Positions 16,327 through 24,500 of a stretch of 24,619 nt of DNA are shown in pieces (the first letter of the stretch is position 1; each line of letters begins with the position of its first letter). The DNA is from JADLEX01 sp964586775 (GTDB taxonomy: Bacteria; Lernaellota; Lernaellaia; JACKCT01). Where the stretch lies: NCBI GenBank assembly GCA_964586775.1, contig CAZPJD010000018.1, forward strand, positions 1-24,619, given 5' to 3'. A model generated the notes under the pieces. It had not been told where the DNA came from and searched no databases. It saw only the letters and a program-made list of their open reading frames with translations. The position numbers and the translations under genes were made by a program.

Positions 16327-18465
16327 ATGACCGACGAACCGGGCTCGCGATCGCACTGGATCGCGACGATCGAGGACCTGCGCGCGCAGCTTCACGCCGC
16401 GCGCTCCTCGGCGAATTGGCGGGAGCGCACCGACGTGTTCCTCTCCGTCGTCGCCGACGCAGCCGCCATGTTGCTGGCCCGGCGCGACGTGAACGAGCTG
16501 CTCGCGGCGATGCTCGATCACGCGTGCCTGCTGATGGGCGCGGAACACGGCTACTACGGCGCGAAGGAAGGCGACGACGGCATTCGCGTGCTGGTCGGCA
16601 AGGGCATCATGGAGACCGTCGTCGGCACGCGGCTTTCCCACCAAGGGGTCAGCGGCGCGGCCATCGAGTCGGGCCGGGCGGTGTGCGTGCACGACTACGA
16701 AACTTGGGAAGGGCGAAGCCAGGACACCGGCGAGGTCGTCGTGCGCAGCGCGATCGCCGTGCCGCTCGTCGCTAACGGGCAGTTCGTCACCGGCGTGCTC
16801 ACGCTCTTTCACTGCGGCGACGAGGAAGGCCGTTTCGGCGATGACGACGAGCGACTGCTTGCGGGATTCACGCAGCTCGCGTCGGTCGCGCTCGACAACG
16901 CGCGCCTGTTCGAGACCCTGCAGATCGAGCTGCACCGCAAGGACGCCGCCGAAAGCGCGATGGTGGAATCGGAGCGCCGCTTCTCCGACCTGATCGACTT
17001 TCTGCCCGACGCCATGCTCGCCGTCGATCGCAAGGGTCGCGTGATCGCGTGGAATCGCGCCATGGCCGAACTCACCGGGGTGGGCCCGTCGGCGGTGATG
17101 GACCGCGGCGAATACGCGAGTTCCGTGCCGTTTTACGGCGTACGCCGGCCCATGCCGATCGATCTCGCCCTGCGCAGCACCGACGACGTGAACGAAGATA
17201 TGGAGAACGTCGTGCGCGACGGCGAGTCCGTCATCACAGAAATCCACTTTCCCAATCTGCGTCCCGGCGGTGCGTACCTCGCCATCCGCGCGCGCCCGAC
17301 GCGCGATGCGAATGGACGCATCAACGGCGCGGTGCAGACGATTCGCGACGTGACCTCCCGGCGGCGCATGGAAATCGCCGTGCGCGAGAGCCGCGAGAAG
17401 CTGATGGCCCACCAGTCCACCCTCATGGACCTGACGAAGCTGGTCGCCACGCGCTTCGACGACCTCGACGCGCTTTTTCGCGAGATCGCCGCCGTCACCG
17501 CCGCCGCGCTCGGCATTCGACGCATGGGCATCTGGTTCTTCAACGAGCAAAAGAACTCGCTCGTTTGCCGCGAACAGTACGACGCGGCGACGGGCCGTCA
17601 TTCCTCGGGCGAGGAGTACGCGCAGGCACGCCACCCGACGTACTTCCGTCATTTGCTGGAAGACCGCCTCATCACGGCGCACGACGCGCTTGCCGACCCG
17701 CGCACGCGCGAATTCGCCGCCGACTACTTTCCGCGCTACGGAATCGCCTCGACGATGGATTGCCCAATCCGCGGGGGCGGAAAGTTGCTCGGCGTCGTGT
17801 GCCACGAACACGTCGGCGCGCCCAGGCGATGGACCGTGGAGGAGGAGAGCTTCGCGGCCTCCGTCGGAGACCTCGTCGCGCTCGCCATCGAGTCGTGGAC
17901 GCGCCGCGCCGTCGAACGCGAGCTGCAGGCCAGCATTCGATTCGAGGACCTCATCATCGGCATCACCACGCGATTCTGCGGGGCGGAGAGCGTCGAGGTC
18001 GACACGTCGATCGAGATCGCGCTGGGCGAAATCGGCGAGTTCGCGAACGTGGACCGCGCGTATCTGTTCGACTTCGCCGACGGCGGGCGGCGGTTCTCGA
18101 ACACGCACGAGTGGTGCGCCGACGGCATCGCGCCGCACATCCGTGACCTTCAGAACCTTTCGTCCGACGACTTCGGCTATCTCGTCCGTCGCATCCGAGC
18201 GGGCGAGGTCTTTCACGTCCCCGTCGTTGAGGCGCTCCCCGCCGAGGCCGCCAACGAACGCGCGGAGTTCGAGCGCGAGGGCATCCGGTCGATCCTTTGC
18301 ATCCCGATCCTGACCGGCGACGAGGTCACGGGGTTCATGGGGTTCGATTCGGTGCGCGAGCCGCTGGAATGGACCGCACATCAGATCCGGCTGCTGAAAA
18401 CCGTTGCGTCGCTGATTTCCGTGGTGCGCGAGCGGGCGCGGGGGACGGGCTCGAACGAAATTTAG
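16327..18465 (+). CDS. GAF-PAS-GAF-GAF sensory protein without output domain (712 aa)
   Basis: The ATG at 16327 is preferred because GGAG at 16315-16318 lies 8 nt upstream. An in-frame GTG at 16306 would add seven residues. Domains in order: GAF1 about 54-195 (LMGAEHGYYGAKEG ... VVVRSAIAVPLVANGQFVTGVLTL), PAS about 217-345 (FLPDAMLAVDRKGRVIAWNR, ending VQTIRDVTSRR), GAF2 about 377-525 (CPIRGGGKLLGVVCHEHVG) and GAF3 about 555-702 (SILCIPILTGDEVTGFMGFD). Short coiled helices link the domains. There is no histidine kinase, receiver, GGDEF/EAL, cyclase or phosphatase domain, and no membrane segment. The protein is therefore a cytosolic ligand or redox sensor that must act through a partner. The kinase-ATPase encoded 30 nt upstream in the same operon is the obvious candidate. 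The ligand cannot be predicted. Confidence 0.9.
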   Translation: MTDEPGSRSHWIATIEDLRAQLHAARSSANWRERTDVFLSVVADAAAMLLARRDVNELLAAMLDHACLLMGAEHGYYGAKEGDDGIRVLVGKGIMETVVGTRLSHQGVSGAAIESGRAVCVHDYETWEGRSQDTGEVVVRSAIAVPLVANGQFVTGVLTLFHCGDEEGRFGDDDERLLAGFTQLASVALDNARLFETLQIELHRKDAAESAMVESERRFSDLIDFLPDAMLAVDRKGRVIAWNRAMAELTGVGPSAVMDRGEYASSVPFYGVRRPMPIDLALRSTDDVNEDMENVVRDGESVITEIHFPNLRPGGAYLAIRARPTRDANGRINGAVQTIRDVTSRRRMEIAVRESREKLMAHQSTLMDLTKLVATRFDDLDALFREIAAVTAAALGIRRMGIWFFNEQKNSLVCREQYDAATGRHSSGEEYAQARHPTYFRHLLEDRLITAHDALADPRTREFAADYFPRYGIASTMDCPIRGGGKLLGVVCHEHVGAPRRWTVEEESFAASVGDLVALAIESWTRRAVERELQASIRFEDLIIGITTRFCGAESVEVDTSIEIALGEIGEFANVDRAYLFDFADGGRRFSNTHEWCADGIAPHIRDLQNLSSDDFGYLVRRIRAGEVFHVPVVEALPAEAANERAEFEREGIRSILCIPILTGDEVTGFMGFDSVREPLEWTAHQIRLLKTVASLISVVRERARGTGSNEI

Positions 18466-18472
18466 TCATGTG

Positions 18473-18514
18473 GCACAGCCGCCCCCGGCTGTGCGGTCGT
18501 CCCGCGCGGGCGAC
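18473..18514. repeat. Two back-to-back palindromes (REP-like) between convergent genes
   Basis: The first stem is GCACAGCCG/CGGCTGTGC (18473-18481 and 18486-18494), with loop CCCC. The second follows at once: GTCG(T)CCCGC/GCGGGCGAC (18496-18514), with one bulged T. Together they fill most of the 55-nt gap between the sensor gene and the glycosyltransferase-methyltransferase gene. There is no T-run on either strand. The pair may end transcription from both sides or be a dispersed REP-type repeat. Confidence 0.6.
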
Positions 18515-18520
18515 GATCCG

Positions 18521-19792
18521 TCACTCGCCCTTGCGCCCGACGACGATCCGCTCGACGCCGAGCAGCGAGGCGGTGCGTTCGACGCGTACCCCTAAGGTTT
18601 CGAACTCGCGTGCCAGGGCGTCGGCGTCCGGCGCGACGAGGTCGCCGGGCATCGTCACGCGTAGCGACGTCCATGCGCGAAGCCCCGCGATGATCCGCCA
18701 GAGAATCCCGCGCGCGTCGGGCACGTGCGCCACCAGCACGCCACCGGGAGCAAGCACGCGGGCGCACTCGGCGAGCGCGCCGCGGCCCGATGCCATCGCG
18801 ACCATCCACGTCGCGACGACCGCGTCGAACGCGCCGTCGGCAAAGGGCATCGCGCGCGCATCGGCGCAAACGGCGTTCGCGCCGCGCCCGGCCAAAAAAC
18901 GCACTTTGGCCTCGTTCAAATCGAGCGCCGTCACGCCGGGATACGTCGCCGCGAAGACCGAAGAGCCCGAGCCCGCGATGAGAATGCGTTCGCGCCCGTC
19001 CACCGCCTCGCGAATCGCCGCGTAGCGTTTCGCGAGCAGCGCGCGACGCACCGGATTGAGGCTCGACGCGCCGCGAAACTCGCAGTCCGCGGCGTCGGGC
19101 CCGTGGCGGCGGCGCCAATGCCGCGCGAAGGTGCGCAGATACGAGATGCCGAACGCGAAGACACGGGCGTTGCTCGACCCCGCGACGCGCGGGCGGTAGT
19201 AGAACGGCACCTCGCGGATACGCCGCCCCGCGTTGTGCATACGAATCAAAAGGTCCTGCAGCAGGCTGAAGTCCGCGCCGGTCAGGTCGGCCAGCGGCAC
19301 AGCGTCGCGACGGTAGAGCCTGAAGCCGCTGCTTTGATCGCGCACGGGGAACGCGAGGGTGATCGAAAAAAACGCGTTGAGCACCTTCGAGAGCAGGTAA
19401 CGGTCGAAGGGCATCTCGGCGAATCCGCCGGGCACGTAACGACTCGCGATCACGAGGTCCGCGCCGTCGCGCTCGCGCCACAGGCGCGGGATGAACTCGG
19501 GCGGGTGCGACAGGTCCGCATCCATCGTCAGCACGAAAGTGCCGTGCGCGGTCTCGAAGCCGTCCACGATCGCGCCGCCGTAACCGGGGCGAACCTGCGT
19601 GACCACGCGCGCGCCGGCCTCGGCGGCGATTTGCCCGGTGCCGTCGGCGCTGCCCGCGTCCACGACCACGATCTCGAAACGCGCGCCCATGCGCTCGCAC
19701 ACGCGCGTCGTCTCGCGCACCGCGGCGGCGATATTCCCCGCCTCGTTGCGGGTCGGGATGACGACGGACAACTCGATCGATTCGGCGTTCAC
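18521..19792 (-). CDS. GT2 glycosyltransferase (DPM1-like) fused to class I methyltransferase domain (423 aa)
   Basis: Residues about 6-230 are a family 2 glycosyltransferase: LSVVIPTRNEAGNI start, VVVDAGSADGT (43-52), and D91-A-D93 in MDADLSHPPEF, which resembles the metal/UDP/GDP-sugar site of dolichyl-phosphate mannose or polyprenyl-phosphate sugar synthases. SSGFRLYRR (154-162) is also typical. No C-terminal TM pair is present. From about 260 a class I SAM-dependent methyltransferase-like domain begins: ILIAGSGSS (270-278, motif I), ALDLN (289-293), DARAMPFADGAFDAVVA (311-327) and ARVLAPGGVLVAHV (344-356). The start is a GTG at 19792 with GGAG about 10 nt upstream; no ATG is available nearby. 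It lies 61 nt downstream of the GT-C transferase, so the pair probably make and use a lipid-linked sugar. The role of the methyltransferase (methylating the sugar or the acceptor) is inferred. Confidence 0.88.
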   Translation of the reverse strand: MNAESIELSVVIPTRNEAGNIAAAVRETTRVCERMGARFEIVVVDAGSADGTGQIAAEAGARVVTQVRPGYGGAIVDGFETAHGTFVLTMDADLSHPPEFIPRLWRERDGADLVIASRYVPGGFAEMPFDRYLLSKVLNAFFSITLAFPVRDQSSGFRLYRRDAVPLADLTGADFSLLQDLLIRMHNAGRRIREVPFYYRPRVAGSSNARVFAFGISYLRTFARHWRRRHGPDAADCEFRGASSLNPVRRALLAKRYAAIREAVDGRERILIAGSGSSVFAATYPGVTALDLNEAKVRFLAGRGANAVCADARAMPFADGAFDAVVATWMVAMASGRGALAECARVLAPGGVLVAHVPDARGILWRIIAGLRAWTSLRVTMPGDLVAPDADALAREFETLGVRVERTASLLGVERIVVGRKGE

Positions 19793-19853
19793 GGCGGCGA
19801 CTCTCCGGGTCGCCGCGACATTAGCCGCAACGTGCGCGCGCGGGCAAGGCCGA

Positions 19854-21323
19854 TCACGGCTCCGCCACGGGCGCGGATTCCCGCGGCACGCACACCACAT
19901 AGGCCCCGGCGCGGCCGGCGGGCGCGTAGTTTTCGGCGACGGCGCGCAGGAAGTCGCCCGAGAACCGCTCGCGCGTGACGATCGACGGGGCGTTCGGCGG
20001 GCTTTCGAGCACGATGAGCGCGTAGCGCCGCTCGCGGACGCGATCGAGAAAGGGTCGCTCGTCGAAAAGCCCGCGCGCAAAGAGCCTGTGCGCGAGATAG
20101 GGATTGACGAGATCCGGCGCGCCGATTCCAGCAGCGAGGGCATAGCCCGAATTTTCGAGAATCGCGGGGCCGGGCCGGGCGCGTAGCGCCAAGGCGAGCA
20201 TGGCGTCAGGGCCGTCATCGGACGGAACGTTGCGCGTCGGGATGACGGACGGAATCGAAGCGATCACGAGCATCGCGAAACCCATGGCGACGACCATCGC
20301 GCCGCGCGGCGCGAACCGTACTTGCGCGCGATCGAGCCCCGTCGCCAGCCCCGCCGCGCAGGCCGCGTGAAACTCGAACATGTAGAGGTGGCTCGAGCCT
20401 TCCTTACCGAGGGCGACGAGGCTCGCGCCGGCAACCGCCGCGTAGATCGCGAGCGGGGCAACGCGCTGGTCTTCGTCTCGCGCGGCGAGCGCGAATGCGA
20501 ATCCCGCGAGCGCGAGCAGGTGCGGCGCGGTGTCGAGACGGATGTACGTGGTCGCGTAGTACGCGAGCCGCCCCCACGCGAAGGGCGTGACGGAAAAGCC
20601 GAGGACGTTTTGAAGGAAGACGCCGCCGCTCGCCCACTCGCAAAGCGCGATCGCGGCGGCGAGCGTGCCCGCGTAAATGGCACCGAAAAACAGCGCCGCG
20701 CGCCGTTCGCGCACGAGCAGCCAGATCCCCAGCGCGAGCGGCCCCGCGAACGCCGTCTGCTTCGTCATCCACGCCGCGACGCCCAGCAGCGCCGCGAGCG
20801 CGAGCCGCCGCCGCGTGGCTTCGCCGCGTATTCCCACGACAAGCGCGGCGAGCGACAGCGCCGACGCGAGGGCGTCGACGCGCACCAGCGCGCCGAGCCG
20901 CGCCGTTTCGGGCACGATCAGAAAGATCGCGGCGGCGAGCCACGCCGGCCGCGAACCCGCACCGCGACGCGCGAGCATCGTGGCCATCGTCGCGAGAACG
21001 AGGACGGCGGCGAGACTCAAGAGCCGCCCCGCGAGAAACGGATGCTCCGCGGAATCCGCGACACGCAGGATCGCGGCGTAGAGCGGCGGGTAGTTGAAGA
21101 TCGGCGGCGCGTCCGAATGCGCGGCGACGTAGAGCGGCTGCCCCGCCGCCCAGAGCCGCGCCGCCCACACGCACCCGCCCTCGAAGTTTTCGAGCGGGTA
21201 CGGCCACAGCGCGAGACGAACGAGCGTGACGAGCGACGCCGCCGCGACCGTCGCCGACGCGCAGGCCGCCCCGTACAACGCGAACTTCGCACGCGGCTGC
21301 TGGACGTGGTCGGCGGGCATCAT
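19854..21323 (-). CDS. Multi-pass GT-C (GT39/PMT-like) glycosyltransferase (489 aa)
   Basis: This is an integral membrane protein with about 10 or more hydrophobic segments. The first TM (about 16-40) is followed by a loop with acidic residues E45 and E48 (YPLENFEGGCVWAARLWAAG) and by the motif FNYPPLYAAILR (76-87). Both are typical of lipid-phosphate-sugar-dependent GT-C enzymes, where the first-loop acid acts in catalysis. Further landmarks are RLGALVRVDALASALSLAAL and WMTKQTAFAGPLALGIWLL. The C-terminal soluble part starts at about residue 380. The start is ATG-ATG at 21323/21320, with GAGG a few bases upstream. The donor is likely the polyprenyl-phosphate sugar made by the GT2 enzyme downstream. 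The acceptor (lipid, protein or glycan) cannot be read from the sequence. Confidence 0.82.
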   Translation of the reverse strand: MMPADHVQQPRAKFALYGAACASATVAAASLVTLVRLALWPYPLENFEGGCVWAARLWAAGQPLYVAAHSDAPPIFNYPPLYAAILRVADSAEHPFLAGRLLSLAAVLVLATMATMLARRGAGSRPAWLAAAIFLIVPETARLGALVRVDALASALSLAALVVGIRGEATRRRLALAALLGVAAWMTKQTAFAGPLALGIWLLVRERRAALFFGAIYAGTLAAAIALCEWASGGVFLQNVLGFSVTPFAWGRLAYYATTYIRLDTAPHLLALAGFAFALAARDEDQRVAPLAIYAAVAGASLVALGKEGSSHLYMFEFHAACAAGLATGLDRAQVRFAPRGAMVVAMGFAMLVIASIPSVIPTRNVPSDDGPDAMLALALRARPGPAILENSGYALAAGIGAPDLVNPYLAHRLFARGLFDERPFLDRVRERRYALIVLESPPNAPSIVTRERFSGDFLRAVAENYAPAGRAGAYVVCVPRESAPVAEP

Positions 21324-21376
21324 CGGCCTCGGGCGCTGGGGCTTCGGAGAGCCCCGTTACTATCACAAGACGGGAT

Positions 21377-21415
21377 GCGGAACATCCGCCACAAAATATG
21401 ATGGGGAACATCCGC
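21377..21415. promoter_or_regulatory. Direct repeats GGAACATCCGC in divergent intergenic region
   Basis: GGAACATCCGC occurs at 21379-21389 and again at 21405-21415, 26 nt apart. The first copy is part of a small palindrome GCGGA-ACA-TCCGC (21377-21389). They lie between the divergent GT-C and radical-SAM genes (intergenic 21324-21547). Two same-face sites could bind a regulator, but the motif is short. Confidence 0.35.
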
Positions 21416-21482
21416 GCCGCTCGCGCGAATCTTCACAATGCCATCAGGCGCGGTCCGGCGCGGGACCGGTGCGTGAGCCCCC

Positions 21483-21511
21483 TTGTCCGCGCACCGGGCT
21501 TTGCCTACTCT
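21483..21511 (+). promoter_or_regulatory. Possible sigma-70 promoter for the radical-SAM gene
   Basis: TTGTCC (21483-21488) and TACTCT (21506-21511) are separated by 17 nt. They match the -35 and -10 consensus at 4 and 3 of 6 positions. The pair sits about 36 nt before the start codon. The spacing is ideal but the -10 is weak. Confidence 0.3.
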
Positions 21512-21547
21512 GGATTGTTTCGTTCGAGAAGGGCGTTTGGCGAGTCG

Positions 21548-24500
21548 ATGAGCACGCGCACCGACATCCTGCTGGCGATGTGTCCGCCGTACGGGCCGGA
21601 GATGCCGCCGCTTTCCCTGGCGTCGCTGGTCGAATCGGCGCGCGCGAACGGTTTTTCGGCGTGTGTGCTCGATCTGAACATCGACGTCTTCCGTGCCGCG
21701 CCCGACCCCGGCGAGTGGGAGATGGACCACAAGGAGCAGTGGGTCTGGCCCACGAAGTTCCCGGACCTGTGGAAGCGCCACGCCGCCGCGCTCGAAGCTG
21801 GCATCGCGAAACTGATTGACGCCGACGCGCGCGTCTACGGCTTCTCGTGCCACTCCGACAATCGCCTCACCACACAGGAAGTGATCCGCGCGCTGCGCCG
21901 GGCGCGTCCCGATGCGATCGTCATCATCGGCGGCATGGGCGTGTATTCCGACACGTCGCGGCGCTCGTTCCAAAGCGGCCTCGTCGACGCGTTCGTGATC
22001 GGGCCCGAGGGCGAGGCGACGCTCGTCGAGTTTGCGCGCGCGGTGCGCGACGGGCGGGCCTTCGACGACGTGCCGGGCCTCGTGCTCTGGCGCGACGGCG
22101 CGCTGCGCGAGACGGCGGCGCGCGACGTGGCCGATCTCGCCGAGTTCCCGTTTCCGACGTTTTCCGATTTCGAGTTGCCCGCGTACACCACGCCGAATCT
22201 GCCGATCGTCACGAGCCGCGGCTGCAAGAGCCACTGCCTGTTCTGTAACGACCGCGTGTTGATGGGAAAATTTCGCGGGCGCTCGGCCGAGTCGGTGTTT
22301 GATGAAATCCGCCATCACGTCGAGGTGCTCGGCGTGCGCGATTTTTCGTTCAACGACCTGCAGCTCAACTACAACGTCACCGAGATCGACCGGCTGTGCA
22401 CGCTCGTCAACGAACACTTCGGCCCGGCGTCGGGCGCGATCCGGTGGAACGCCAACATCATCGTCTCCGACGCGTTCCTTCCCTCGATCCTGCAAAACAT
22501 GCGCGCGGCGGGCTGCCACACGCTCACCCTCGGCCTCGAGAGCGGATCGGCGCTCATGGTCAAGCGCATGGCCAAGGGCTTCAAGCTCGACACCGCGCGC
22601 CGCCTGATGCGCGACATCAAGGACGCGGGCATCACGCTGTGGATCAACCTCGTCGTGGGCTTCCCCGGCGAGACCGACGAGACCGTGCACGAGTCGATCG
22701 CCTTCGTCGAGGAGCACGTGGGCGTCATCGACGAGGTGTGCGTGTGCAACACGTGCAACCTGCTCGAATACTCGACGCTCCACGACCACCGCGACCGATT
22801 CGGCATCGCCCCCGCGAAAGACCCGCAGTGGGACGAGGTCTCGTGGCGGACCCTCGACGGCGCCAACACCTTCGAGCAGCGCATGGTCTGGCTCGGGTGG
22901 ATGGTCGAGATGCTGCGTGCCCGCGAGGTGCCGATCCGCCAGACCAACTACCACTTCGAGGGCGAGGACCGCCTGCACGCCGCGCGCAAGGTCGACGTGG
23001 TGCTGGCGATCGCACCGCCGGCCGACACGCGGTGGCCGCCGTACGAGATCGTCAGCTCGTCGGCATTTCTGCGCGACCGCGCCGGGATCGAGGCGACGTG
23101 CGTCGATCTGAACATCGAGGCGTATCACGCCGCGAGTGACGAACACCGCGCGTGGTGGCAACCCGGCGTGCGCGAAACCTGGGCCGATCCCGAGCGACTC
23201 GGCGAAATCATGCCCGCGCTCGGCCTGAACGCCGAGACGATGGCCGACCGCCTGCTCGCGCCGGGCACGGGGATCGTCGCGCTCTACGTGCACCGCGCTA
23301 ATGCGATGGTGACGCGTGTCATTCTCGAAGCGCTCAAGCGCAAGTCGCCGGATGTGCGCGTCGCGCTCTTTGGCCCGACCACCTCGATCGCCGCCGAGCG
23401 CGATCTGTTCCCCGACGCGTTGTGCGAGTTCATGGTCGTCGGCGAGGTCGAGGCGTCACTCGCCGATCTCGTCGCGCGGCTCCTGCACGGCGCCGATCTC
23501 GCCACGATTCGCGGGGTGCGTTTCGCCAGGCCCGGCGGCGAGCGCCACTTCATGCCGCGCGAACCCATCAAGCCCCTCGCCGATCTGCCCGCGCCGGACT
23601 ACCGCGAGCTGCGGCCCGAGATGTACGGCCCGATGCTGGGCGTGCGCATGAGCCGGGGGTGCGTGCATCGGTGCGTGTTTTGCGCCGAGCAGCCTACCGA
23701 GGGCCCGGCGCGGCGACGCGCACCCGCGCGGGTTTTCGCCGAGATCGAAAACGCCTTCCGCGAACACGGCGTGCGCGAATTCGAGTTCACCGATCTGATT
23801 CTCAACAACGGCGATCCCAAGCCGATCGTCGAGCTGTGCGATCTGCTCATCGCGGCGAAGCTGCCGGTCACGTTCGGCGCGTCGTTCGCGCCCGATGAAC
23901 GCGCAACGCGCGAACTCTTCGACAAAATGAAGGCCGCGGGATTTCGGCGCGTGCGCTTCGGCGTCGAGAACTTCGCCGATCATGTGCTGCGTCTGATGAA
24001 CAAGACGTACACGGCGCAGATCGCGCTCAAAAACCTGCGCGACGCCCACGAGGCGGCGCTCGAGACGCACGTGAGCGTCATGATCGGGTTCCCCGGCGAG
24101 ACGTATGAGGACTTCTACACAAACCTCGCGTGGATGCGGAAGATCGAACCGTGGTGCGACTACGTGGACACGGTGACCGCGTGCGAGGTGCTGCCGCATG
24201 CGAAGCTCGAGCGCGCGCCCGCGAAGTATCAGGTGCTGCTGCCGCCCAAGGACCACGCGCGGTCGTGGTCGTACATGGGCTACAACAACGAGAACTACCG
24301 CGAGACGCGCCTGAAGGAGATGGCGGTCTGGATCGGCGGGCTCCGCTTCCAGTTCAACTACGACTGGTTCGTTTCGCCGGGCAGCAAGTTCCGGCGCGAC
24401 GAGGGACGTATCCGCGAACGCATCGCCAAGCGCATCGGCCGCGACATCGAGTGCGTGATCGTGAACATGCCGCCGTGGGGCTTCACAAATCCGCCCGTGG

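Noticed and set aside
15769..18381. Minus-strand open frame of 870 codons opposite the TPR and GAF/PAS genes
   Set aside because: The real GAF, PAS and TPR motifs are on the plus strand. This frame is an Arg/His/Val-rich shadow created by third-position GC bias.
21320..23293. Minus-strand open frame of 657 codons opposite the radical-SAM gene
   Set aside because: The plus strand keeps one frame with cysteine clusters and GFPGET motifs over 3 kb. The opposite frame has no domain.
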